Below are positions 46,014 to 58,862 of a stretch of DNA of 64,000 nucleotides, one piece after another. The stretch is taken from assembly GCA_033439685.1 (NCBI GenBank), contig JAUEDM010000005.1:3286001-3350000 (forward strand), in the 5' to 3' direction. Both the position numbers and the translations under genes were made by a program. Origin of the DNA: Apodospora peruviana. Its lineage: Eukaryota > Ascomycota > Sordariomycetes > Sordariales > Lasiosphaeriaceae. A model generated the notes under the pieces. The model worked only from the letters and a program-made list of their open reading frames with translations, was not told where the DNA came from and made no database searches. Positions within the stretch are counted from its first letter, which is position 1, and each line of letters starts with the position of its first letter.

Positions 46014-48256
46014 TCAGACATACGAAATGCCCCGCCGGTGGCCTGCCTTGAGGCCCATATATATACTATACGTGGCAACGTCCTGCAAAACAAAAGAAAG
46101 ACGTCAGCAAATTTTCTTACGATCAGACAGACAAAAACACATACCCTTGTAACAACAGACCCGGCCCCGACGGTCGAGCCACGACCGATCCTCACACCGG
46201 GCAGGATCACAACATTGGCAGCAATCCAGACATCGTCCTCGATAATGACCGGCTTGCCGAACTGAGTGCCACTGTTTCCCGCTCTTCGCCTCGGGTCCGT
46301 GCTGCAGGTGCCCGTGTAGATGCACACATTTGGACTGATAATGACATTATTCCCGACCCGCACCTCGCAGGCGTCGTTGATCAAGCAGTTACGCCCGATC
46401 GCCACATTGCTGCCGATGTGGATGTTGTACCCGTAGTCACAATTAAACGGTGCCTCGACCACCGCATTGTCGCCCACCCGCCCTTTGTGCGTGACCGGCG
46501 ACATCACCGTCGGCGACATGTGGACACCCTCACGCGGGTGGAGGATGTCCCGAAACAGCCGGGCGCGCTCCGCAGGCGACACACCGATGTTGGGGTTCGT
46601 CGAGTTATTGAAGCGCCAGCAGGCGGCGTTACACCGCTCCCGTTCCAGTACGAGCTCCTTGTCGAACGGGTAGTACGGCCTCCCATTAAGCATCTCCTCC
46701 TTTTCCCGCCGCTGCCTCTCCGTGGGAAACTGCGTGTGCGACAGTGCCAGCTGAGCGGTCGCCTGCACGCCGGTGCTGGACGGAGGCTGGGGCTGGGTGG
46801 CAGACATTGGGGTAAGGGCGGACTGAGCGGTCGGGGGCGTGTTGTTCCGGCTCCCATGCAGGACGCTGAATGGAGGTTGCGGTAGCGTGGTGCTGGGCGG
46901 CGGTGCTGAGTGCGGCTGCTGGTGGTCTGGCTCTGTCCTGGTGAGATCGTGGAGCGGTGGCACCCGTTGATACTCCTTGGGGCCCCGGTCGGAAAAGGCC
47001 GTTACAGGCGCGGCGCTGACGGGTGTCGGGAAGACGTTCGCAGACGCAGAGGTGGTGTAGCCCGAAAGGGCAGAGAGCTTGTTGTCTGGGCTGATTACAG
47101 ACGCGCTCGGCAGCGTCGATGCGGTTGGCCTGTCGTCGTCGCTCTGAAGAGGGCGTCCTTGCGGTGGTGTAATTCGCAGCGAGGGCTGGCCGCGGTTATA
47201 TGGAAGCGGATCACGCTTCTGTTGCGGAGGCTGACTAGTACCGTATGGGGGCTGCTGCTGAGGCATGCCGTAAGCCCCAGGGGGCACGTAGTTGGGATCC
47301 TTGGACTCGATGTTGACCTGGGTAGGCTTGCTTTCGGGCTTGGGCCAGGTGCCCCTCTGCGGCGGGTACCCGGCACAGACAAAGCCACCCCGTATACAGT
47401 TGCTACCTGGGGGAACCGTCAGAGCTGCTGCATGCACACCGGCGCGCAGGCCTCGAACCGGGCCTTGTGGACAAAACATAGAAGAAATACCGGTGCCTAA
47501 CTCACATTCAGGCTTTGCCTCGTCACACTTCTTCTTGCGCTTCCTGCACGTCAAACAACCCGTCTTGGTCCGGTTACTGAAATTTCGCTTCCTCTTCTTT
47601 GGGTCAGACTGAATCACACCATCCCTGCGCTGCTCAGGTGTGTACTGGCCCGAGTACATGCGATCGTCGTCCGGGCTCTGGTTCTCGTAGTCGCCACTGT
47701 CTCCCTGGCTCGCTGCTCTGCGCATGGAGTGTGCCATGTTGTCGTCCGACTGCGCAGACACCGGGCCGGCCGAGTACGGTCCTTCGTAGCTCGAGTTCCG
47801 CTCCTCCCTCTGCTCGTGCCAGCCCTCGCTGCCGTCCCGACCACGGCTCCCCTCGTCTCCATAACCCCGGTACGATTCCCTCTGGGGCGTGCCATACCGG
47901 TCACGTGATTCAGAATGAGGCCGGTGCGGTCCATACTGCTCTGTCCTCTCGGGGGGCGACGGCTGCTGCTCTCTCCTCGGCGAATCTGAAAGCGAGCGTT
48001 TGCGCTTGTGAGAGGACTCAACTTCCGGGTAGTTGGCCGACGGGTAGGGGAGCCTGTCCCGCTCGCGAGTTGCGGCGCTCCAGTTGTCTCTGTCCCGCTG
48101 GCTGGTTGATACCGATAGCTCGGGGGCGGATCTGGGGTGATCTGCACCGGTGCTGGCGGACTGGCCATTTACCCGCTCCAGCTCGGTGGTGCCATTGATT
48201 CCTTCAGTTGCTTTTGGTGAGCCGCCATTCAGCGCGGTGAACGTGGCCATCTTCAT
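46014..48256 (-). CDS. Zn2Cys6 DNA-binding domain fused to a maltose-acetyltransferase-type domain
   Basis: A presumed nuclear protein joining a fungal transcription-factor motif to a left-handed beta-helix acetyltransferase fold. Exons are 48256-47506, 47406-46145 and 46082-46014, giving 693 residues; the 99-nt first intron (donor GTGAGT) splits the fourth zinc cysteine codon. Residues 1-230 are disordered, rich in Ser, Arg, Glu and Pro. The zinc cluster has Cys234, 237, 244, 251, 254 and 261 with the canonical 2-6-6-2-6 spacing and a basic KKRKRNFSNRTKTG lead. A Gln/Pro-rich linker follows. The acetyltransferase part starts near 487 with EEMLNGRPYYPFDKEL (Mac domain), then EAPFNCDYGYNIHIG and hexapeptide repeats to GAGSVVTR. 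Where bacterial enzymes have a catalytic His (IYTATHP), this protein has Cys (IYTGTCS). The last exon lacks the usual GNPAR ending. Such fusions are known in ascomycetes; the target genes and activity are unknown. Confidence 0.85.
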
Positions 48257-51200
48257 TCGCGCGGCGTCTTTGCTCGAGGCCAGGAGCCTGCGATGAGGAT
48301 CGTAAGAATTAAATATGTAAGTTGCTTAAGAATGACTGCCACGACTGCGACTGCGACGATCCGTGGCGCGCAGAAGCAAGTTAGTTGTGCGGGTTGCTGA
48401 AATAGAATGCGCGACGGCAAGATTGGCGAAGCAGCCCTGAAACTGAAACGTCTGTCGGTCGAGTCGGTCAGGGCGCAATATGACTGGCGCTGACACTGGC
48501 GCTGGCCGTAATAAGCGACGACGTGCGGATGCTGGCGGTGGCTTGGCTGGTCGCCTGTGAGTTAGGTCGAATGTCAGAGAGACGAACAAGATGCTCTCAA
48601 TGACAACAAACTCGAGGCACAGGCCAGACTCAGGCACAGGCGCATGCAAATGCGGAATGCGGGATGGCAGAAGGCGGCATGCGACGGGCTCCTGATATAA
48701 CGTTGCTCGTCCCGCGCGCCCGACGGCTACCGGATTTCCACAACGTGGGTTTCCGTAGGATCGTGGATTTCCCTGATGAATCAGCGTGGGAAAAAAGTGT
48801 GATCAGCCCGCAGGATTTCCCGGAGACGATGCGTTAGTGTGAAGGCGGGGACCGGCGTACTTCAGTGTGCGTGCTCGTGCGTTAGAGAGAAGCTGGCCTG
48901 GCCTGCCTCGTGTGCTGGGTGCTGGACTGGTGCTGGACTGGGCTGGGCTGGGGGGTGGGTGCGGGTGTGGGTGTGCCGGATTGCAGCGTGCCAGTGATTG
49001 TGTCCTTGTCTCGGGCGCCGTGCTGCTGTAATGATACCTTAAGTTCTTAACAGTGTATTGCCAAGTCCACCTCGAATAATAAGCGACAGGCCACACACGC
49101 ACGCCCAGCTTGGACCAGCGGTTTGGTCTCCAAATAATAGCAAGAATAAAAAAAAAGTGAGTGACCGCTGAACTGGGCAAGTGCTGGTGAAGAGCGACAA
49201 GAATGAGCGACGGAAAAACAAAGCCACAACACCCCCTCCTCTGCTTTCTCGGTTTGGTGCTTGCTCCTGCTTCCGGGGGCTCCAGGTTTCTCGAATCCTA
49301 TCGATAACAGTTGACCACGGATGTAGGGATGGACGGCTTTGCTTCGAGTCTCGGGGCTGCTCTTGAACGGTATGACACGTCAGAGCCACATGAGAATGGA
49401 CGGTGAACCCGATTCTCTGATTTGCGTAAAACGCACGCGAGCAGAATGTCCGTCTATCGCTTGTTTGACTTCGCCTTGCGGTAGCCTTATATGCGGCTGT
49501 TGAAACCACACAAAGAGAATACCCGCGTGTTAACAATTCGAGTCTCGAATGCAGCTGTGTTGATGAGGTCAAAAGCAAAAAGTCCAGCTTTTATCGACCG
49601 AGTTTGTTGCGGTGCGTGCGTGCGAGCGATGCAGTGGGTTGCCGATAAAGAGAGAAAGCAGGCGCTTGATCTCAGAACTCTTTTCTTTGACGCGCGATTA
49701 TGCTGCACCTGTCGGGAGCGAACAGACCTGGACGACTGCTTCGAAAGTAACGACGAATTTCTCGATCGTCAACCTTGCCCTGTCGTCGTTTCAATGGTGG
49801 AAAGGAGTCGATGATGCGACCCTATGATGAGACTGGTCCTTGTGGCCTGGCGTGTTGAGTATTAGATGGAAAGAGGGAATAAGAATGGAAAGGCCCAGCG
49901 TTGTTCGTCTCGTCAAGTATCCTGCAGGGAGGAGGAAGGTGCCAGCAAGGCCAAGCGTCAAAATGTATTTTGTACGGATTACAGTATGTATACAGCCCAG
50001 GTCCGTACCAGGTAAGTAAGGTAATTCTGTACGGGTCACACAGACGACGCGGCCGGCGGAGGGGCGGAAGGGCGGGGGATGCGGTACCTGGAGGGAGACA
50101 GGAGGCGTGGGGAGAGAGACCCGAGCTCTTGCAATAGAGGGGATTCTAAAGTTTTGTAGAATCGATCTGGTGAGGCATCGTCTGGAACTCGATGAGCTCT
50201 TGCTAATAAGCCCAGGTGAGCCTGGGACGCGCTCACAACTGGACATGGCGCCTCTGTCCGGGGCATCTTGATGGCGGGCATCGTCCATGTCAGATGTACA
50301 GGTACCGGTACCTGGGGCCCCCGTCCGTCCACCCGCAGACCGCGTGTTGGCGCATGTGTTGGACAGATTGCAGAGGCGGTAACCGCATTGGGGAATCGCA
50401 TGTCCCTGTCGCACAGCGGAAGGGCCTGTCCCTCCCGTCACCTCCCCTCCTTGACCTTCCCCTACCGTGACCATGACCGGCCGGGCCAGGCACTTGCAGG
50501 CGAGTGCAGCAACCACACCCACATCCTTCAGGTTACCCATTTTGACGAGTCCGCCAAGAACCGTGAAGCACATCCTCAATCGGCACCCATCGGACAGGGG
50601 TCCTGGTTCAGAGCTTCCGAGAGTCCTGGCACGACGGAAGGCCTTTTGTCTCTCGCCGCCAACCATCTCTCCACCAGACGTATGCATTGAATCGGGCGGC
50701 GGCGTGCTCACGGATGCGTGCGCGTGGGCAAGTCCTAGGTCAGCCGCGGTCTGTGTTTGTGGCCTGGTGGAGATACCTAGGTGGCTGCTGCCAACACAAG
50801 CGTTGGCCGCTCACCGTGATCCGTTTAAGCCTTTATAATTAACCTCCCAACGCATGTCAACAACCACCTCAGCTACTACCCACCCGGGTCTACCTAGCTC
50901 CAGGCCAGGACAAGAAAGTGGAAAGACGGCACAGATTGGCCCCTGTTCTGGCCCTGGCTGGTGCTTTTATGTGGGACGGGACTTGGGCGACGGTTGGGCA
51001 GACAAGCGATCAAGAGCCGCCAGGCTCTGCGAGCTGTCTCCCGCAGAGGCGGCAGCACATAAAGGTAAGGTGCCTTGCACATGCGCAAGACGCGATAGCG
51101 ACAGACGCCGCCGCGGCAGGCTGCCTCGATGCCAGCGGTAGCCGGACCGAAAAACACATTCGACTCGTAGCGCTGGAAGCCTGCGGGCCATTGTATATGA

Positions 51201-54200
51201 CCAATATTCTCCCCCAACAGGCATTCCCACTCCCGTCGATTAATTGTGGCATGTCTTTCTTTGGTCAACGTATGCTGTTAGCACCGCACTGGACTCTGTA
51301 TTTGGCTCTTGTTACACTCCTTTCGCTTATATAGAAGTCCACCTGACGATACACACAAGGAGCGGCTATCGTCTGCCTTCTCCGCGGTGTTACACCTGCT
51401 GTGCCACCCTCCAGCAGCTGGAGAGCTAAGAGGTCCGTTCCCGATTGCTTTTATCAGTCAACTCAAACTGTAACCACCTTTTAGAGGTACCCGGCCGGGC
51501 TGCCTCCTGTGCCCCACGTACGGCTTCAATTCTTGCCGGTGTGTTGGGTATCAGAGAGAGAGAGATGATTCCGCTCTGCATAACTCGGCAAACCGGGGCT
51601 TGCTGATAACTAACCAGGCTCTCGAATCGTGGGAAAACAAGAGAGAGTAAAGTTGCTTACGAGTGAAGGATGAATGCCGGCCTTAAACAGCCATTTGGCC
51701 CCCATTCTCGAGCCTTTTTGAGCGCGGCCAGTTCGGTGTTACTCAGCTTTTATTTGCCAGCTCGACCATGGTCGGGAAGAATGACGAGCATCAGCTCCTG
51801 TTGCAAAGTGCCCAGTCTGCGCACGCGAACCAGACTATTTTGGCCTGCAAATAGCATGCATCGGCTGTCCCCTGCAGAAGACAATGATCAATGGGTTGCT
51901 GGCAACACGGCTGGCCGGGTTATCACAAGGTTGGTATACTAACTCCAACCACGTAGTCTTGGTAGGTTGGTAGTAGGGGACGCCGCGTCTAGGCCTCATT
52001 CCGGAGCCTGAATCGCGTTGCATAGCAGCATGGCGTCGTATGAATCCGTAGTTCCTCACCGTCAAACGCGTCGATTGCCAACCCCGCCTTGTCGGCCAAC
52101 CAGAGGAATCAGGCTGGATACATTGCCGGCGGATGTGATGGGGAGTGAAGCGAGTGTGCAAAGAAAGTCGCTGGTCTCACAGGACGAGGGCCAATGAGGA
52201 TGTCATGACAGGGGTTAGTCGACTTATACAATCTGGCGCGGCGTGGATTCTTGTCTTTCTGTTCCTCATCCTTTCTCTTTTTCTCCTTTTTAGCTCTTTT
52301 GCCAAAGAAGCCATGGTAATGTTGGCATCTTCAATGATCGCTGTCTGGCCTTTTACGCCTACTGTGGGTCGCTGGGCAGTGTAGCACTCGTATCCCACAA
52401 AGCGTCCGGTCGGGCGTCTGCCAGCCGCCACCTCTGGATTGTCGCCGGCTGGGCGGCAGTGGATAACATAACAAGGATGTATCCCGGCACTGGGACGCCC
52501 CAAATCCACGCCGAATCGGCAGCGGCAGCGGCGCCAGATCAGCGGTCAACGTCCGTATCCAGGGCAGCTTGGTTCCAGTGTGTGACCAAATCTTAATCGG
52601 TCCAAACAACCACTTCTCGGCCGGCAGAAAGCTGTCATGTCATCCTCCTTTGTAATGAATATCGGCGCAATCAATGTGCTCTATACAGTAACAGATCGGT
52701 CGAGGTGCCTGACGCACGGAAAGGGGAGCCGGTCAGTCAGTCGGGCAGTCAGCCTTCCTTCACATCCATGAGGCCAAGTGCGAGTGAGTGAATGGCCGAG
52801 TGTGTGTGCTCGTCGGTCGACGGTCGTCAGGTTCTCGAACGGCAACAAGATGCGCAAGTCCCGCGTCGCCGATGCTGATTGTGCTCTACGTCAACCGTCC
52901 CCACAGTCCCCAATCTCCACATGTTTTCTACACGTGTACGGGTTCTTCGTGGGTAGCATCGTTGCAGTTGTCGAGGGTGAACCCCAGAGCACGGTCGGCT
53001 TCCGAGGAGGGATGACGCCCCAGACGGAACAAGGATCAGCCCGAAAAAGAGAGATAATTTTAGCAATCGGTTCCAAACCCCTTTTTTCTCCGCAATCTAC
53101 ATGCGATCCTCTTTTGCAACCTATAGAGCACATGTGAGTGCAATATATATTGGGAGCGGGTCGCAAACAGTCTCTAGCAACTACTTGCAGAGACTAGAGA
53201 GAGCGAGACGACTACCACCTGGATGGACTCTTTGGCTTGCAAGCCCCGTGCGCTTGTTGCAGCCACACGCAAAGTTGGACAAAGTTGGCGATACAAGTTT
53301 GGGGGCCCTGATCTGGACTCGCAGCCCAAACGCAGCCCCCGCTCCGGAATTCTTTGCCGCCATTGCGCGCGCACGTCGCACCCTGTAAGCAACGGTGATG
53401 GGTTGCTTAAACAAGGTCCAGGTTCTGATTGGACAGAAAATCAAAATATACCGGTCCTATGAAATGCGGGAATTGGAAATGCCAAAGACAATAATAAATT
53501 GTCGAGAACGAAGCTCGCCAGGGCGATTCCATTCTTAGAAAGAGTGCTGCGTTTGGTACCCGGCCGGACTGCGGTGGAAAGCAATCAACAGATAGATGTG
53601 GGCGTGGCCAATCCTTCGCTTCATCCCGTCGGTCAGTGGTCGAGGCGAGCTCCGGAGTGCAAAGCTGAGCTTGCCGGCGCGCGATTCGCGGCTGTGATTG
53701 ACGACTTCCATCACGGTTTGCCAGTACGACCCAGCACTGGCTAGGCTGCGTTGCGCAATACCTGCCGTACCCTCATGTGGCTTCTCCCCGAAGGCAGAAT
53801 CAGGAACATCATGACGGCAGCCAACATTTCCATTTTCCGCACTAGTCCCAACCCAACTGCACGGCGCTGGTTCCGCCAACAGTGACCTCGATGCACTGTC
53901 CGCTCATGCGATTGGCTCCGGTTGTCTATTTCGGAAGATGGGCGTGCATGGACTGGCTTCTGGGGGACAACAGAAGGGAAGGGGCTCTCGATTTGTTCTG
54001 AGCGTAAGCCTGTCGGCCATCATGACACAAACGAACATTTCCGTCGACAAAAGCAATGTCTGGGACCCTGACCCCGACGACCCCTACATTGCCAGGGTAG
54101 CTCGTAAAATCAAGACGAAAGACGGAGGGCCGATCCAAACCCCCAGGGAGCTAGGGAGTGTACGGAATACCGTCGTATAATCCGTACCTTACCAGTGCTT

Positions 54201-56079
54201 ACCTAGTATAGGTACACCCGTATTCCCGCAGTACATGTAGTCAAACGGTACCCGCTGAAGGGATCGCAGATCGGGGGTGGACTGGAAGGGAAAAGGTGTC
54301 CCCCTGTCATCCACCAGCGGTGTGAACAAGCGCGAATGACGGAGTCGCCCAGAGTGGACGCTGCAATCCCGGAAGGCGACACAAGGTCAGCGGAAGTTGT
54401 ATCGGCAAGTGAGCGCGCCCACTGACTGTCCGCCAGTCCAAGACCGAGCGCGGACTCCAAGTGGGATGAATGTGACGACGGCCTTTTTCCGCAGCGGAGC
54501 GCAAGCGCAGGGCGTGAGGCCGGGGCGGGCCCAGAGCGGACCAGGATCTGAAGAGTGAAGTCGTGACAGGGGAGCCTGTACTTCCGTCAGCTTGTCACTC
54601 TTTTCGAATTTCAAGACTCAAGACTCGAGAGCGCAGACTTATTTCGTTGAATCCTTTTGTTCTTCAATCGGCCGACGGGACCCGACAGAAAGGACTCGAG
54701 AACAATTGGACGAGGAATGGGTTCCATGGCCGTGTAAGAGAGTAGCACAATAGGGTCTTTTAGGAGATTTTCGCGTTAGCACGGAGGAAGATGCAGCCTG
54801 AGATCTATTATCTTCGTGTTCTTTTTTTGGAAAATGCCCGGAATCGAGCATCATCTTAATGATCTCATGCTCCTTCCGTTCCCTGGGAAGCGGGAGTTTG
54901 GAGCGGCCTGGATGCCCTGAGAGCCTGTCTGTACCTTCCACGGCAGTGGCTTTTCAGGGGATTTGGCAGTTGCTGCTGGCGCTGCCGCCCCCATCGGCCC
55001 CTTGATCGACGCCTTCCCGCCAGGAACAACCCGCGTGCATGCCTTTTCAGCCTCTGTCCATACCCAGAGGAGGTAGGCACTTGCTTGACGGCCCGGACAT
55101 AGTGGCGCCTTACCTTCCTTCGGAATAATTAAAAAAGAAATGCAACTGAATTTGATCCTCTGATGCATTTTTGACTTTGACTCTCCCCAACTTCTCCAAA
55201 GTCCGTAGAAGGTCAGCCTGTCACTGAGAAGACGTCGTCACGGGTGCACCGAGAAAACTAACCAATCAGAGCAAAGATGTGGTTCATCAGCGCCCGATTA
55301 GCCGCCCTCACAAAGTCTCTAAGCGCCAGCAATTTTAACGACAAGTCATTCTTCCAGAAGATCTCGAGCTTCGATTGAACTGACAACTCTCCCGGCTGCC
55401 CAGTTGGGCTGGTCAATTGTTTCAATCGAGGAAACAAGTCTGTTATTAGACTAATTTATTTGCATGCCTGGCGTCCATCACCCGTTCTTCCAGGCCACCG
55501 GCCGCGCGGAGACCTGCATCTGACTGCCCGTCACCCCAGGCCGCAGGTGAGCAGTCCCGGGAGTTTCGTCGAGGGTGCTGCAACAAGACAACGGCAGTGC
55601 AAAACATCGATGGCTCTACGTCTGCTGAGTGGACGTTGTCGCTGCACATTAACAGCGACACGCCGTGACGCTGTCCCTGGTCTGCTCCCCCGCGGCCTGG
55701 AGCTCACTGTTCTGGAGTTCGGCAGGCCTTCCTTGGTACGTATAGTGCCACGGCCCGTTTCTGCGGCCACATCGAGACCTCACCTCTCCGGCCACTGGCC
55801 ACAGATGGCCCGCTACGCGCGACCGGTCTTGGCGCCGAATATACGATTATACCTACTCAGCAATATCTCAGCCTCGCGCCCGGTTCTGCTAGACGCCGCA
55901 TGGCGCTTAGCTATGTATGGGACTTGGGTAAGGACTCCATCACCGCTCCCATTGGCCTGCCCGTCCTCTACCTAATGCAACCAGCAACGACCACTGGCTG
56001 AAATGCTCCGATTGCCCTGTGAGACGCCTCCAAGACCTTGTCGGCGTAGCCCTACGGTGATCTCATCCCGCATGCTTAA

Positions 56080-56964
56080 CCCCGGATTTCTAACCCAGAG
56101 CTCAGTCATAACAGCTACCCCCTTCTGCAGTCTTTTAGGGGTGGCGCTTCTAGGAGCATCTCGACAGGCCGCTGAGAGGTCGCTGCCTGCATCAAGGGCG
56201 GTTGCGACTTTGGGTCATCGGAACAACTCGAGATGCCACATAAACCCACCGGCTCAGCCGCCGACGAGCTCGGGTTCCAACTCTGCGGTCAACCCACACT
56301 GAGTTGGCGATATAATTGACGCGAGCTGCTCGGTCCCGATGCCATCTCCTTTGATCGTCACCTAGACGCTCACCACCGTCGTGGGGGCAACCTTGTCCCC
56401 TATCACACTTTCACCGCCTCGCGTCTAAGAAGGGCGTCTGCGGCAAGCACTTGGACCACCTCTCTCACACTAGATCTCGTCCTGTCTGCAGCTTTCCATG
56501 CCCTGTGGCTGAGTTGGGGTCCGATACCAAGTGGAAGGACCCTGAGTACAGATACATCGATGCCATCCCAGATCGTTAGACGGTTCCTGCAGTGTTCGGA
56601 TCCACTTTCAACGTCACAACTTATTCCGGGAGTCGACCTACGTATCCCGCACCTCACGCTCTGGCTAGGCAGACCCGGAGAGATTGCATATTTAGTTCGC
56701 CAATCGCTTAAGACCATCTCCAATTCCTTCGGCATGGTATGTGAACTATTGTTGCTCTGTGCAGGAAGTCCTCACCTTATGAAAGCGGCAGTGATCCTTC
56801 GGCTTGTCCTCCACGACTGCCCAAGCCCAGATCGGAGTGACAGCTCCCCGTCCATCTCAGATGAGCACAGATATCAAAGTTGTGAAACGGTTAATTTCTC
56901 TTCAGAGATCACCTCACCCGATAACATGCAACAGTCATTTTCAGACGCAAAGTCAAGCGGCTAA
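56080..56964 (+). pseudogene. Possible decayed coding sequence of unknown family
   Basis: I do not recognise a family. One frame (56080 to the TAA at 56962-56964) is open for about 295 codons except for TGA at 56173-56175 and TGA at 56317-56319; the last 214 codons are uninterrupted. The reading contains stretches that look protein-like: DELGFQLCGQPTLSWRYN, then after the TGA RELLGPDAISFDRHLDAHHR and GGNLVPYHTFTASRL, later IPHLTLWLGRPGEIAYLVRQ. Both TGA codons could be CGA codons after a C-to-T change. An open frame in another phase at 55460-55975 precedes it. It could equally be chance in GC-rich DNA. Confidence 0.2.
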
Positions 56965-58297
56965 CCCGGACAATCGCTGCCGAGGAGGCTCACGTTGCTT
57001 TTTGCTTTGACGGTCTATTATAGCCTTCGGAGACAGCAACGTCGTCTACACTCTACAGAAGCACTCGTCTATCACCAACACGGCCATCAGGCCTACGTTT
57101 TCCCTCTGGTCGTTTGATCTATGCAGGTCATCACTGATGGTGGCACATGACCGGTGGGAGGAAGAAAAACCGAAGGGTGTGGGGAGGGACAAGGACGTGG
57201 TGCTGTGGGATTGGCGGCTCTTCAGCAACACACAGCTTCTCCTTATTGATGGCCCCTCCCAGAAGCATGGAAGTTGGCTAAACACTGCTGCCAATGATAG
57301 CATCCAACTCTATTATGATTCGTGATTCTGCCAGTTTTGTTGTTCTAGAATCCGATATGTGTTGAATCGGATCACTCTTTTCCTGCACGTCATCCCAGCA
57401 CGGGTTTCGAAACGCCAGTTCTTATCTCCCCGGTCTCGTGCATGCCAACGTGAATTGCTATCCAAGACGCTTTGTCATATGCTACGTAATGTTTTTCCGG
57501 GTCGAGTGAACTAAGACCCCCCTCCGCGGTTGTGTCTACTTGTCACGACTCCATCCCGCCCTGGCTCACCCCTTGACGCGCACTTCGCCCAACTTGATAT
57601 TGGCCCTGGCCTCGTCATGTCGGAGACTTTCTTATTGCACAGCCCATCATCAATCATTTTACGCGCGAATACGGGGCCGTTGCTGCTGCTACTGCCCATC
57701 GGAATGATCTCCGATACAGACTGTCATCGCGTGTGTGTGCAATTCTGCCTTGCGGTAGGTCTCGGTTCTTGCCAGTCAGTCCCTTTGTGGGGAGGGCGGA
57801 GATGAGAATGAAAGGTGACAGCGGCGGCAAGTGACACGAAACATGGTGTAATTTCATAAATGTGAGGAAAAATTTGCACGGCATTCTGTTTGCAGTTTCC
57901 TTACGCGCGCAGCCAGCCAGCGGGCAATCGGCGACAGCGGCCTTTGTTTCAGGCCTCTGTTTTCTTACGCTAAAACCACATGGCCAGGTGTCAAAGTAAG
58001 ATGAGGGAGCTGCCTGGTGGATGAATCATCGTCTGCAGTGGTATCAGGTAGGTAGGTAAGTAAGCAAGAGGTATGCAATTCTGCAGTCTCCTTTCACCCG
58101 CTGTTGCAAGAGTCAGAAAACAAGTGGTAACAAGGATGGGCCGTTCACAATTCACCTATAGTTCCCCCTAATTTTCCTCATAACTGAAGAGCCACTTGCT
58201 ACAGAGGTAAAGTGGAAGGTCATCTGAAAGGAGAGAGTAAATAACAGTCGGAGCTACTTGACAAACAAAAGATATAAGGTTCTGTGGAAACAAAGTA

Positions 58298-58314
58298 CCC
58301 CCCCCCCCTCCCCC
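58298..58314. repeat. Poly-C tract
   Basis: Eleven C, one T and five more C in a row. It is the second long C run in the window after the one at 41413. Length may be unreliable. Confidence 0.75.
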
Positions 58315-58842
58315 GTGTCTTCATATATCGTAGCATAGTTGAAAATATGCCAAAGATAGCGAGGTCAAAAGAGGAAGATCCAGGCATTTATAACACTATA
58401 TCCTTAGAGACGAGTCGAGAAACGTCTTGTCGGCGCTCTCCTTGACGAACAACGAGGAATACCATTGGCCGTTGGTGTGACTAGTGTCGCTTTTGAAGAG
58501 GGATAGGTACCTAGGAGCAGACTTCCGTAATTAATCCAGGCTCTGCGGTGTGAAAACTTCATCTCAGTATAAGCTCTCCTTGCATGTCTACATTCTGAGT
58601 TACTGGTGTTGTAATCTATTGAACGGTTTGCTCCCAGCAGTGGTTATGAAGGGATAGTCTTTGGATGGAATGAATAAGTCGAGGTAGGAAAGAATGAGAA
58701 GATCGAACTGAACAAGTGCCAAAGATATAGTCATTAGTGTAGAAGGGCCGTTTTTACAACTCTACTGGTGGATAGTTAGAATAAACTTCAAGTTAGGTTG
58801 AGACAATACTTAGGTAGGTCGGTAGATGAGCGAGAGGCGAGC

Positions 58843-58862
58843 AGACAGACAGACAGACAGAC
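58843..58862. repeat. (GACA)n microsatellite
   Basis: Five tandem copies of the tetramer GACA lie about 180 nt past the sugar transporter stop codon, probably in its 3' UTR. Confidence 0.75.
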
